Shown in pieces: positions 1 to 7,847 of a stretch of 48,344 bases of DNA. Below the pieces are notes generated by a model that saw nothing but the letters and a program-made list of their open reading frames with translations, did not search any database and had not been told where the DNA came from. Source of the stretch: Lentisphaeria bacterium UBA1776. GTDB lineage: Bacteria > Verrucomicrobiota > Lentisphaeria > Victivallales > Victivallaceae. Position 1 is the first letter of the stretch. Each line of letters begins with the position of its first letter. The position numbers and the translations under genes are program-made. The DNA is taken from the NCBI GenBank assembly GCA_002314605.1, contig DCGO01000074.1:1-48344 (forward strand), written 5' to 3'.

Positions 1-236
1 GTTTATGCCGCAGACCGTTGCGTCAATCTGCTCGTGTAGTTACCTTCGAGAGTGTTAATGACTTTTCAATATAGAATCCGTATAAGATCTACGACCGTGT
101 CACCTGTCACACCCGGGCTCACGAGAAAAGCCCCGACGGCGAGTGTCACCTTGATGTGAAATAATTTTCAGTTGTCCTGCCGTTCCGGAAGATCCGGCAC
201 CGGAACGGCAGACAGTTCCCATACGCATTGGGGTTG
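1..236. other. Gene-free left edge with one hairpin
   Basis: I see no convincing coding frame, tRNA or mobile element here. The left part (about 45-90) is more AT-rich than the surroundings. A nine-base direct repeat, GTGTCACCT, occurs at 97-105 and 143-151. The only clear structure is the inverted repeat at 177-211, listed separately. A gene to the left of the window could end or start here, but the sequence does not show which. Confidence 0.5.
177..211 (-). terminator. Perfect 12-bp inverted repeat downstream of rdgB
   Basis: CTGCCGTTCCGG (177-188) is matched exactly by its reverse complement at 200-211, with an 11-base spacer. It lies 25 bases after the rdgB stop codon. Read on the minus strand, the following sequence has only short T runs, so this may be a weak intrinsic terminator or a 3'-end stabilising hairpin rather than a textbook terminator. 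Confidence 0.45.
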
Positions 237-836
237 TCAAAAATCCTCGTTGAGGCAGTTCATCTGGTCTTCCACAAACTCTGCGGCCTTTTTGAATGCA
301 TTGGCCCTGTGGCTGATCCTGTTTTTCTCTTCGGAGGAGAGTTCTGCAAAGGTGCGGGTCTCTCCCTCCGGGATGAAGACCGGATCGTAGCCGAACCCGT
401 TGGTACCTTTGGGTTCAAAACCGATGGTGCCCCGGATCTCCCCTTCAAAGGTGTCGATGACTTCGCCGTTGACGGCGATGGCGATCACGCAGACGAAGCG
501 GGCACGCCGGTCCGTGACGCCCTCCATATTCTTCAGCAGTTTGGCGATGCGTTCCTCGCTGGTGGGGGCGTAGCGGGCCGAGTAGATTCCCGGCTCGCCG
601 TTCAGCGCCATAACTTCCAGACCGGAATCATCGGCAAAGGCGGGCACGTCGCAGTATTTGCATGCAGCCAGCGCCTTGATGGACGCATTTTCCTTGAACG
701 AGCTGCCGTTTTCCTCCACGCCGGGAAAAGCGGGATAGTCCAGCAGGGACTTGAGTTCGACCCGGTTGTCCTGAATGAGTTCCCGATATTCCTGAACCTT
801 GTGGGCATTGGCGGTGGCGATGACGATGAAAGCCAT
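237..836 (-). CDS. rdgB: RdgB/HAM1 non-canonical purine NTP pyrophosphatase
   Basis: This 199-aa protein has the full length of the RdgB/HAM1 (ITPase) family, which hydrolyses XTP, dITP and ITP to monophosphates and keeps deaminated purines out of nucleic acids. The N-terminal block AFIVIATANAHKVQEY is the family's (S/T)xNxxK nucleotide-binding motif. The central SFKENASIKA and FADDSGLEV carry the catalytic and metal-binding acidic residues, and GTNGFGYDPVFIPEG with the later ISHRANAF is the diagnostic C-terminal signature. The ATG at 836 is preceded by an AGAGGAGAA ribosome binding site and a plausible promoter at 865-892. It is transcribed divergently from the moxR operon and appears monocistronic, ending at the 177-211 hairpin. 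Assignment to the family is firm; substrate preference is from family knowledge. Confidence 0.95.
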   Translation of the reverse strand: MAFIVIATANAHKVQEYRELIQDNRVELKSLLDYPAFPGVEENGSSFKENASIKALAACKYCDVPAFADDSGLEVMALNGEPGIYSARYAPTSEERIAKLLKNMEGVTDRRARFVCVIAIAVNGEVIDTFEGEIRGTIGFEPKGTNGFGYDPVFIPEGETRTFAELSSEEKNRISHRANAFKKAAEFVEDQMNCLNEDF

Positions 837-864
837 GTGTTGTTCTCCTCTTGGTTATTTCCAT

Positions 865-892
865 ACTGTAAATCTTTTCCGGAAAATTACAA
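865..892 (-). promoter_or_regulatory. Putative sigma-70-type promoter for rdgB
   Basis: On the minus strand, TTGTAA (887-892) and TACAGT (865-870) are separated by 16 bases. The element ends 29 bases before the rdgB ATG, with the AGAGGAGAA ribosome binding site in between. The match to consensus is moderate. Confidence 0.4.
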
Positions 893-912
893 ATCCAGCA
901 AGCTAAAAATGC

Positions 913-940
913 TTGACAAACCGGAAAACGGGGTTAGATT
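913..940 (+). promoter_or_regulatory. Putative promoter for the moxR operon
   Basis: A perfect -35 hexamer TTGACA (913-918) is followed after 16 bases by TAGATT (935-940). It lies about 80 bases upstream of the moxR start and is the only good promoter-like sequence in the divergent rdgB-moxR gap. Confidence 0.55.
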
Positions 941-1018
941 GTCGGGTGGATTTCCGAGAGACCGGAAAGTCCGGTCCGGAAAATTTTGAAATCGCGTCAG
1001 AAACAAGGGGGGATCGAA

Positions 1019-2041
1019 ATGGAAACAGAAGACATTCAGAAACTGCAGGAAGAGGTGCGCGCCAAACATGCGGCACTCTCGCTTGTGAAAACGGAAATGG
1101 GCCGGATCATTGCCGGCCAGGACAAACTGATCGACCGGCTGCTGCTGGCCATGATTTCCGACGGCCATGTGCTGCTGGAAGGTGTGCCCGGTCTGGCCAA
1201 GACTCTTGCGGTGAAAACTCTGGCGGAAACGCTGAACGGCTCTTTCGCCCGGCTTCAGTTCACGCCGGATCTTTTGCCAGCAGACCTGATCGGTACGAGG
1301 ATCTACAATGCTTCCACCCAGGAATTCGCCACCCGGCGGGGGCCGGTTTTCGCCAATATTGTGCTGGCGGATGAAATCAACCGGGCCCCGGCCAAGGTGC
1401 AGAGTGCGCTCCTTGAGTGCATGCAGGAGAAGCAGATCACTATTGCCGGGGAGAGTTTTCCCTTGCCTGCGCCGTTTCTGGTGCTGGCCACCCAGAACCC
1501 CATTGAACAGGAGGGGACCTATCCTCTGCCGGAAGCTCAGCTGGACCGGTTCATGTTCAAGCTGAAAGTGGACTACCCCAAACGGGCGGAGGAGGAGATG
1601 ATCGTCCGGAGGATGGGACACCCGGACAACACTTCCAAAGCCGTGGCAGTGGCCAAACTGGAGGATATTGCCGATGCCCGGAAGCTGGTGGACCGGATCT
1701 ATCTGGACGAAAAGATCGTTTCCTACATTCTTGACCTGGTCTTTGCCACTCGGCCGGGACACAAGGAGGAACTCTCGGAACGGCAGTCCGCCGCGCGTCT
1801 GGATGACGCCGGACAATACCTCCAGTTCGGTGCATCTCCCCGTGCCTCCATTGCCCTGGCGATTGCGGCCCGCGGGGCGGCGTTTCTGGCCGGACGGGCC
1901 TATGTTGTGCCTCAGGATGTCAAGGATATCGCCCCGGATGTGCTCCGCCACCGGATCATTCTTTCCTACGAGGCGGAGGCGGAAAATGTGGATGCCGATG
2001 CGGTGATTCATGCCCTTCTGGACGAACTCCGGACGCCGTAG
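1019..2041 (+). CDS. MoxR family AAA+ ATPase
   Basis: This 340-aa AAA+ protein is of the MoxR type, thought to act as a chaperone that loads metals or matures partner proteins carrying von Willebrand A (VWA) domains. The Walker A motif GVPGLAKT lies at residues 55-62. The Walker B region IVLADEINRAPAKVQSALLE is the characteristic MoxR form, and the sensor-1 stretch VLATQNPIEQEGTYPLPEAQ is also typical. The ATG at 1019 is chosen because AAGGGGGG lies just upstream; an in-frame TTG at 986 has no such site. It heads a four-gene + strand operon with a DUF58 protein, a two-TM protein and a VWA protein, the standard MoxR-VWA neighbourhood. What the complex acts on here is unknown. Confidence 0.93.
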   Translation: METEDIQKLQEEVRAKHAALSLVKTEMGRIIAGQDKLIDRLLLAMISDGHVLLEGVPGLAKTLAVKTLAETLNGSFARLQFTPDLLPADLIGTRIYNASTQEFATRRGPVFANIVLADEINRAPAKVQSALLECMQEKQITIAGESFPLPAPFLVLATQNPIEQEGTYPLPEAQLDRFMFKLKVDYPKRAEEEMIVRRMGHPDNTSKAVAVAKLEDIADARKLVDRIYLDEKIVSYILDLVFATRPGHKEELSERQSAARLDDAGQYLQFGASPRASIALAIAARGAAFLAGRAYVVPQDVKDIAPDVLRHRIILSYEAEAENVDADAVIHALLDELRTP

Positions 2042-2071
2042 TTTCTTTAGAGAGGGGAGGGGACCTGTATC

Positions 2072-2956
2072 ATGCTTCCTGCAGAATTGCTCCGTCAGAT
2101 ACGGATGCTTGAGATCCGTACCAACCGCGCCGTGGATGAACTTATCGGCGGCGCCTATCACAGTGTGTTCAAGGGCCGAGGCATTGAATTTGACGAGGTC
2201 CGGGAATACACTTTTGAAGACGACGTCCGGGATATTGACTGGAATGTCACTGCCCGGATGAATGCGCCCTACATCAAAAAATATGCCGAAGAGCGGGAAC
2301 TTAACGTGGTCCTGGCGGTGGATGTGTCCGCTTCCGGGAGTTTCGGTTCCGGCTCCAGGAGCAAGCGGGAATCCGCTGCGGAACTGGCAGCCATCCTGGC
2401 ATTCAGTGCAGGGAGCAACGGGGACAAGGTGGGGCTGATGCTTTTCAGTGACCGCCGGGAACTTTTTCTCACTCCCCGTTCCGGACGGAAACACACCCTG
2501 CGGCTTATTCGGGACATGCTGGCATTTGAGCCAGAAGGAAAAGGGACTGACATCGGTCACGCGCTGGAGGAACTCAATCAGCTGCTGACCAAACGGAGTG
2601 TGATCTTCCTTATCAGCGATTTCCTGACGGAACAGAAGTACGAGAAAGCGCTTTCCATCCTGAATCAGCGCCACGATGTCATTGCGGTACGGATCCGGGA
2701 CAAGGCGGAACTGGACTGGCCTGTCCGGCAGGGGGTGACTCTGGCGGATGCCGAGACCGGAGAACTGGTGGAATTTTACGGTTCCGCTGCGGAACTGGCG
2801 CAATACCGGGAAGTCGCGGCGGAGGAAATGGCGGCGGGGACACAGCAGTGCCGTCAGGCAGGAGTGGATGTGATCGATCTCGAATCCGGGGCGGATCCCA
2901 TCCGCCCCCTGATCGGATTTTTCAATCACCGCCGCCGCCGTCTGAGGGGGATGTAA
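2072..2956 (+). CDS. DUF58 domain protein (VWA-like, MoxR partner)
   Basis: This 294-aa soluble protein belongs to the DUF58 family that accompanies MoxR ATPases. The signature DIDWNVTARMNAPYIKKY occurs near residue 70, followed by ELNVVLAVDVSASGSFG, where DVSAS occupies the place of a VWA metal-ion-dependent adhesion site (DxSxS). An RBS-like GAGGGGAGGGGA precedes the ATG at 2072. It follows moxR by 30 bases and ends one base before the next start, indicating translational coupling. In related operons DUF58 proteins are proposed MoxR clients or adaptors; no activity can be read from the sequence. Confidence 0.9.
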   Translation: MLPAELLRQIRMLEIRTNRAVDELIGGAYHSVFKGRGIEFDEVREYTFEDDVRDIDWNVTARMNAPYIKKYAEERELNVVLAVDVSASGSFGSGSRSKRESAAELAAILAFSAGSNGDKVGLMLFSDRRELFLTPRSGRKHTLRLIRDMLAFEPEGKGTDIGHALEELNQLLTKRSVIFLISDFLTEQKYEKALSILNQRHDVIAVRIRDKAELDWPVRQGVTLADAETGELVEFYGSAAELAQYREVAAEEMAAGTQQCRQAGVDVIDLESGADPIRPLIGFFNHRRRRLRGM

Positions 2957-2957
2957 A

Positions 2958-3899
2958 ATGAAAAAATTTTTATGGCTGATTGCGGGGATCGTATTTCTGC
3001 TGATTCTGATCGTGCTGTCCGGCTGGCTCCATGGTTCGCGGCTGACGCCGGACCTGAAGTCAGCGAAGTTGAGCAGTGTACCGGACCGGGAAGTCCCGGT
3101 GGGAGGGACAATCCGCCTGACCATGAATCTCCGGTTGCCCCTGAATGCCCCGGCTCCGGTGCCGGAGATCACCCCGCCCCGCGATACAGTGCTTTGCGGC
3201 CCGGTCAAAGTGTCCCGGGGGCATTACCGCTGGAACCGCTTTGACTGGCAGATCGGTGCTGTTCTGCGGACCATCCGGCCCGGTGCCGCTTCCGGCGGAA
3301 AGATTCAGCTCCGCATTGAGGGTGCCAGGCCGCTATCCGAAACTTTCGCGATCCCGGATATGGTGATCACCCCGGTCAGGACTGCCGGGGAAAAACTGGC
3401 TCTTGCCGGAGAATTGACTCCGGTCCGGCATCCCGGACGGTGGCCGTGGATCACCGTAGCGGGTCTGGTGCTGATCCTGGCATGGATCGCTTTCCGGTTC
3501 CTCCGGAAGAAACGTGAAGCAATTCCGCCCCCCCTTCCGCCGTGGACCCGGGCGGAACAGGCGCTTGATGAATTGACTTTTGAGGTGAAGAACCGGCGTC
3601 TTCCGTTGGGACAGGCTTTTGTCCGCCTGACGGATCTGGTCCGCCGCTACGTCGAGGAGCGTTATGCTCTTCCGGTCACGGTGCAGACCACCGGTGAATT
3701 CATGGAGGATCTGCGCGAAAGTTCTCCTCTCCCCCGGGAGGACCAGCCTTTTATGAAAGAATTTCTGACTTCGGCGGATCTGGTCAAATTTGCCCGGATG
3801 CCGCCATCGGAATCCATGTTGATGGAGGCTGTGGACGGAGCCAGGGCGCTGGTCCGGCACACACGGCCGTTGGTGCGAGAGGGGGAAAAAGATGTTTGA
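2958..3899 (+). CDS. Two-TM membrane protein of MoxR operon, DUF4381-like C-terminus
   Basis: This 313-aa protein has an N-terminal hydrophobic helix (about residues 3-22), an extracytoplasmic beta-rich region, a second membrane helix around WPWITVAGLVLILAWIAFRF and a cytoplasmic tail. The tail (about residues 195-313) has the helical pattern and the Y-V-E-E-R-Y, T-T-G-E-F and 'D-L-V-K-F-A' type motifs seen in DUF4381/BatD C-termini of MoxR-VWA operons. It starts immediately after the DUF58 stop (GGGGGATGTAAAATG supplies the ribosome site) and overlaps the VWA gene by 8 bases. Family assignment is by motif pattern and context; the function is unknown beyond probable membership of the MoxR-VWA complex. 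Confidence 0.7.
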   Translation: MKKFLWLIAGIVFLLILIVLSGWLHGSRLTPDLKSAKLSSVPDREVPVGGTIRLTMNLRLPLNAPAPVPEITPPRDTVLCGPVKVSRGHYRWNRFDWQIGAVLRTIRPGAASGGKIQLRIEGARPLSETFAIPDMVITPVRTAGEKLALAGELTPVRHPGRWPWITVAGLVLILAWIAFRFLRKKREAIPPPLPPWTRAEQALDELTFEVKNRRLPLGQAFVRLTDLVRRYVEERYALPVTVQTTGEFMEDLRESSPLPREDQPFMKEFLTSADLVKFARMPPSESMLMEAVDGARALVRHTRPLVREGEKDV

Positions 3900-4914
3900 A
3901 CTGGCATATCCGTGGGTGCTGCTGCTTTGGCTTCTGCTGCCGGGGCTGTGGTATTTTGACCGTCATTTCCGCAAGGTCCCGGTGATCCGGGTTTCCGGGG
4001 TCCGCCCCTTCCGGATTGTCGGCCGGCGGAAATTCGATTGGGTAAGAACCTTTTATTTCCTTGGGCTCGTCCTTTTGATCGCCGCGCTGGCCCGTTCCCG
4101 GTTCGGGGATGAGAAAGTGGTGATCCGGGCCAAGGGAATCGACATTATTCTGGCACTGGATTTGTCAGGGAGCATGGCGGCTATTGATGTGCCCCGGAAT
4201 ATCCGCGATGCCGGGACCTTGACGAAGAAACTTGCTTCCGGCGAAATCGGTGACCGGCTGACGGTGGCCAAGAAGGAACTGATCAAGTTCGTTCAGGGCC
4301 GTCCAAACGACCGGATCGGGCTGATCGGATTCGGTCCCATGGCCTGCAGTTTCGTTCCTCCCACGCTGGATCACGGCTGGCTCATCGCCCAGCTGGACCG
4401 GCTGAAACCGGGGATCATCGGCGACATGACCGGCATTGCCGCGCCGATCGCCTCGGGTATCCGCCGGTTGAAGGACTCTCCGGCGCCCCGCCGGGTCATG
4501 GTGCTTTTTACCGATGGCAAAAACAATGTGGACAATGCCGTGACGCCCCAGCAGGCGGCGGAACTGGGCAAAACGGCCAACGTGGCGATCCATACCGTGG
4601 GGATCGGCAGCGGCAATGCCTATGCAGAGGTCCAGGCTTTCGGACAGCACTCGTTTCAGCCCATTTCCGGGAGTTTCGATGAGGCGATGCTTAAAGAGAT
4701 CGCCGCCAAATCCGGCGGACAGTATTTTCACGCCGCCGATGCGGAGGGCATGAAGCGCGTCATGGATGAGATCAATACCCTTGAAACCACTAATTTCGAG
4801 CAGCCGAAATATGTGGAGTATCGTGAAAACGGTCCGGCTCTTGCGGTGGCGGCGCTGTGTTTTCTCATGCTGGCTTTTCTCCTGGAACATACCTGGAAAC
4901 TCCGTATTCCGTAG
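3892..4914 (+). CDS. VWA domain membrane protein, BatA-like
   Basis: This 340-aa protein has two N-terminal membrane helices (about residues 5-21 and 53-67), a VWA domain and a C-terminal membrane helix (ALAVAALCFLMLAFLLEH). The metal-ion-dependent adhesion site DLSGS is at residues 90-94, and the later DMTGIAAPIA and FTDGKNNVDN supply the conserved Thr and Asp of the MIDAS. This arrangement is that of BatA 'aerotolerance' proteins. The start ATG at 3892 lies inside the preceding gene behind GAGAGGGGG. It is the last gene of the operon: the BatB, BatC (TPR) and full BatD genes often found downstream in Bacteroides-type loci are absent. Confidence 0.88.
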   Translation: MFELAYPWVLLLWLLLPGLWYFDRHFRKVPVIRVSGVRPFRIVGRRKFDWVRTFYFLGLVLLIAALARSRFGDEKVVIRAKGIDIILALDLSGSMAAIDVPRNIRDAGTLTKKLASGEIGDRLTVAKKELIKFVQGRPNDRIGLIGFGPMACSFVPPTLDHGWLIAQLDRLKPGIIGDMTGIAAPIASGIRRLKDSPAPRRVMVLFTDGKNNVDNAVTPQQAAELGKTANVAIHTVGIGSGNAYAEVQAFGQHSFQPISGSFDEAMLKEIAAKSGGQYFHAADAEGMKRVMDEINTLETTNFEQPKYVEYRENGPALAVAALCFLMLAFLLEHTWKLRIP

Positions 4915-5003
4915 CATGAGGGGGGCTGTTACGGAACTGCCGCCCGACAGCTTCCGGGGATGGTTGTGTTTATGCAGAGTTCTGCTTTGGATTTGAGGCA
5001 CTT

Positions 5004-5057
5004 GGAGCCGAAGGGGGTAGCGTATTCAGCTTCTCCCTTCGTGATCCCCCTTGCTCC
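5004..5057. repeat. Long imperfect inverted repeat
   Basis: GGAGCCGAAGGGGG (5004-5017) pairs with CCCCCTTGCTCC (5046-5057); the 12-bp stem has a two-base CG bulge on its left arm and encloses 28 bases. It follows the VWA gene by about 90 bases. It has no T tract on either side, so it is not an obvious intrinsic terminator. Confidence 0.5.
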
Positions 5058-5217
5058 CGCGCTTCGATGGATGGCCTGCGGCACGCGGAGCGGACTATTT
5101 GAATTAACCGCGCCCTATGCCGGGACGGCTCTGGTGAGCCTATGGCCGAAAGACACAATACAGGCGGGTAATTTACGTCTCCTCGATCAAGGCGAGTCGC
5201 GAGCCGGAGGCGAGCAG

Positions 5218-5283
5218 CCGCCGCGACACATGCCAGCGGGTGCTACCCGCCCGCCGCGACACACGCCAGCGGGTGCTACCCGT
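5218..5283. repeat. Tandem 33-bp direct repeat with internal hairpins
   Basis: Two adjacent 33-bp units (5218-5250 and 5251-5283) differ at only two positions. Each unit contains the perfect hairpin GCGGGT-GCT-ACCCG(C/T). The neighbouring CGGCACGTTTGCCGCC (5284-5299) and CGGCATGTTTGCCGCC (5343-5358) form a second, related pair, so the whole block looks like a mosaic of REP-like elements. Confidence 0.7.
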
Positions 5284-5357
5284 CGGCACGTTTGCCGCCG
5301 GAGGCTCGAGAGGCCGGAGGCCGACAGCCGACCACATCGAAGCGGCATGTTTGCCGC

Positions 5358-6545
5358 CTACCCGCCCGGGGTGAATACGATGGTTTTCTTCCAGTTTTTT
5401 CCCCGTTTGGGCGGAGTAAGCCGGTAAAGATTTGCCCGGTGGTCCAGGATCAGCAGGGCCGGATCTTTATCCGGAAGGGTGAAGATCCGGAGAACTTCCC
5501 CACGGGTTTTCGGGGAGAGTCTTCCGGGTTCCATGGTCTGCAGGGGCCGGATGCTTTGTTCCGGCTCATATTCAACGATCATATCTTTTTTCAGGAGGCC
5601 CAGATAGAGTTTTCCGGAGGTGTGATTTCCCGCGGCAACTCCGGTGACACGGGGAGAAAGCAGATGGAATTCTCTCCCGGTCTGCAGATGGGCAGCCCCT
5701 CCGGGCTCCATCCACACGGCCGCATTTTTGCAGCGGACTCCGGAGGCGGGCCGGAATCCCCGGGGAAGGGGGAGAAAACGCTCATCCGGGTCCGCCGTAC
5801 TATCCCCTGCAGGCCGAATCACTTCCACGCCGGGTTTCGGTTCCAGAACCAGATTGTACAGAGTTTCCCCGGGCCCCGCAATGAGAAGGCCGCCTTTGCC
5901 GCGAAGTTTCTTCGGACTCCCTTCCGGTGTCAGGTCCGGAATATTCAGAACCCGGAGGGATCTGCTGTCCCGGTCTTTCAGAAGAAGCTGATTTTCACGG
6001 ATGAGCCAGTCGGAGAATGCCGGCACGGTGACAATCCGGAGGATTTTCTTCCGGCAAAGATCCAGCCGGAGGATGCGGGTGTTTTCTGCTCCTGGGGCGG
6101 CCAGCAGCAAAGTTTCGTCACCCGCCTGCAGAATCTTTGTAAAACGCGCCTTTGGAAAGCGCATGACCTGAACCGCTCCTTCCCCGTTGACGCTGATGAC
6201 GGCAAGGCGTGTATCAAAAGGTCCGTCCGGTGCCCCCACGGTTTCCAGCATGATGACGGCACTGCCGTCCGAAGACAGCACGGCACCGGGGATCCGTGCG
6301 CCTCCAGCGCTCCGTCCGGGGTCCGGGGAAGGGGTCCAGATGAACCGCTTTCCCGGTTCCGCCGCCCGTTCAGCAAAAGTGATGGCTTCGCCGGAGGTCT
6401 TTTGGGTGAAGACCTCCACGTGTCCGGTCTCCTCCGTTTTTTCTTCCTGTTCCCTGCTTTCAAAATGGATCACATCCGGCGACCCCTGTTCCGACATCAG
6501 CGGAAGCGCCAGAAATACGGCCAGCAGGACTGAAAGTATTTTCAC
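5358..6545 (-). CDS. Secreted protein of unknown function, possible beta-propeller
   Basis: I do not recognise this 395-aa protein. It begins with a signal peptide (MKILSVLLAVFLALPLMSEQG), then a charged linker rich in Glu, then about 340 residues of short alternating beta-strand-like segments (for example RLAVISV, TLLLAAPG, RILRLDL, QLLLKDRD, TLYNLVLE, KLYLGLL, LLILDHRANLYRL). The recurring 'value-then-strand' pattern suggests a propeller or other all-beta fold, but no family motif is clear. The GTG at 6545 is chosen because AAAGGGGGAAAACCT lies directly upstream; an in-frame ATG further upstream (6584) would bury the signal peptide. It is divergent from the histidine kinase gene 84 bases away. 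Likely exported and peptidoglycan- or envelope-facing; function unknown. Confidence 0.7.
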   Translation of the reverse strand: MKILSVLLAVFLALPLMSEQGSPDVIHFESREQEEKTEETGHVEVFTQKTSGEAITFAERAAEPGKRFIWTPSPDPGRSAGGARIPGAVLSSDGSAVIMLETVGAPDGPFDTRLAVISVNGEGAVQVMRFPKARFTKILQAGDETLLLAAPGAENTRILRLDLCRKKILRIVTVPAFSDWLIRENQLLLKDRDSRSLRVLNIPDLTPEGSPKKLRGKGGLLIAGPGETLYNLVLEPKPGVEVIRPAGDSTADPDERFLPLPRGFRPASGVRCKNAAVWMEPGGAAHLQTGREFHLLSPRVTGVAAGNHTSGKLYLGLLKKDMIVEYEPEQSIRPLQTMEPGRLSPKTRGEVLRIFTLPDKDPALLILDHRANLYRLTPPKRGKNWKKTIVFTPGG

Positions 6546-6629
6546 AGGTTTTCCCCCTTTGACATTGATTTTTTCGAAAATCATTTTATTGTAGTTGAAG
6601 ACAATATAAAACGGAAAGTGTTTTTTGCA

Positions 6630-7772
6630 ATGCCGGGGAAGAAAAATTTTTTGGACCGCTTCATTGAACGGGTGGAAGATGTGGATGCAGGGAGCCGTCA
6701 GGCCTATATTCTGCGTCTGGCCCGGGAAAGAGGTTTTTTTGAGACCGTTTTCAATGCGGTGGAAGAGGGGATCCTCGTGTTGGACGAGAAGCTTCGTATC
6801 CGCTATTTCAACCGGGCAGCCAAGGAACTGCTGGCTTTGCCGGAAGATATGGAGAATATTCGCATTTCCCGGCTGATCCCCAATGTGGACTGGCAGCGGA
6901 TCCTGGATCAGGACGCGGAAGCGTGGACCCGGCTTTCCCGGCAGGAAGTGGAAATCGCCTATCCCACCCAGCGTTTTCTCCAGATGTATCTTGTCCCCCA
7001 TGACAGGGAGGCCAACCTCGCCACCATGATCCTGCGGGATGTGACGGAGAGCCGCAAGCGGACGCTGGATGCGCTGGAGCAGCAGACCGCGCAGGCCGTT
7101 TCCATGCTGGCTGCCGGCGTGGCCCACGAGATCGGCAATCCTTTGAACAGCCTTTACCTGAATCTTCAGCTCCTTGAGACACCGGAAAAACTGGAGCCGG
7201 GAGAGGCGGCGGAGATGATCCACGACTGCAAAAACGAGGTGGAGCGTCTGGACAATATCCTGACCAGTTTTCTTGCTGCCATCCGCCCCGGCAAGCCCAA
7301 ATTCGAGCCGGTGGACCTGCATCAGCTGGTGCTGGAAACATTGTCTTTTATCCACCGGGAACTGGAGAGCCGCCGGATCCAGGTGATTTGCAATTGGCCG
7401 GAGGAGCAGCTTCCCCGGATCAAGGGGGACCCCCAGCAGCTGAAGCAGGCGTTTTTCAACATTGTCAAAAATGCCCTGCAGGCCATGACTGCGGGGGGAA
7501 ATTTGAGGATCGGTCTTGTCCGGGACGAGGAATTCGAGATTTTGAGTTTCACGGACGAAGGGCAGGGCATGAACCGGGAACAGCTGGGGGACATGTTCAC
7601 CCCCTTCAAGACTTCCAAGGCCACCGGCAACGGTCTCGGCACCATGATCATCCAGAGGGTCTGCCGGGAACATGGCGCCGATTTCGGCGTGGATTCCAAG
7701 CCCGACGCCGGCACGACAGTCTCCATCCGCTTTCCCTTGGGCCAGCGTCGCATGAGAAGCCTGCCCGAATGA
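6630..7772 (+). CDS. PAS-domain sensor histidine kinase (orphan, NtrB-like)
   Basis: This 380-aa soluble kinase has a PAS domain (about residues 36-140, VFNAVEEGILVLDEKLRIRY), a HisKA dimerisation domain with the phospho-acceptor H166 in AAGVAHEIGNPLN, and a HATPase_c domain with N box FFNIVKNALQAM, G1 FTDEGQGM and the late G-rich GNGLGTMIIQ. No membrane segments or signal peptide are present, so it senses an internal cue. The ATG at 6630 is preferred over a GTG at 6618; GGAAAG lies upstream at modest spacing. No response regulator gene is adjacent, so the partner is encoded elsewhere. It is divergent from the secreted protein at 5358-6545, a possible but unproven functional link. Organisation resembles NtrB/PilS-type kinases that feed sigma-54 activators. 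Confidence 0.9.
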   Translation: MPGKKNFLDRFIERVEDVDAGSRQAYILRLARERGFFETVFNAVEEGILVLDEKLRIRYFNRAAKELLALPEDMENIRISRLIPNVDWQRILDQDAEAWTRLSRQEVEIAYPTQRFLQMYLVPHDREANLATMILRDVTESRKRTLDALEQQTAQAVSMLAAGVAHEIGNPLNSLYLNLQLLETPEKLEPGEAAEMIHDCKNEVERLDNILTSFLAAIRPGKPKFEPVDLHQLVLETLSFIHRELESRRIQVICNWPEEQLPRIKGDPQQLKQAFFNIVKNALQAMTAGGNLRIGLVRDEEFEILSFTDEGQGMNREQLGDMFTPFKTSKATGNGLGTMIIQRVCREHGADFGVDSKPDAGTTVSIRFPLGQRRMRSLPE

Positions 7773-7847
7773 ACCTTCCGGCGGTGCTGCACGGAAGGTC
7801 GGACCGGATACCCGTTTTATCCCGACCGGACAGGTCCGGCAGGGATT

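Larger units (their letters stand above)
4915..5357. other. Gene-free, repeat-rich intergenic region between convergent genes
   Basis: This 443-bp gap separates the end of the MoxR-VWA operon from the end of the minus-strand gene at 5358. A 155-codon open frame crosses it (4960-5427), but it has no convincing start or domain and its middle consists of translated repeats. The gap contains a long imperfect hairpin (5004-5057), a 33-bp tandem duplication whose units each hold a GCGGGT/ACCCGC hairpin (5218-5283), three copies of GCCGGAGGC (5203, 5297, 5313) and two copies of a CGGCAYGTTTGCCGCC hairpin (5284-5299, 5343-5358). It looks like a cluster of REP-like intergenic elements. Confidence 0.6.

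Noticed and set aside
887..3208. A 773-codon open frame on the minus strand antisense to moxR and the DUF58 gene
   Set aside because: The composition is Arg/Pro/His/Gln-rich with no domain and it covers two well-recognised genes; it is an antisense frame left open by GC-rich codon bias.
4960..5427. A 155-codon + strand open frame through the repeat region
   Set aside because: Its central part is translated tandem repeats, it runs into the convergent gene and has no ribosome site or domain.
6546..7673. Upstream extension of the secreted-protein frame to 771 codons
   Set aside because: It would run antisense through the histidine kinase; the GTG at 6545 with a strong ribosome site and signal peptide is the better start.
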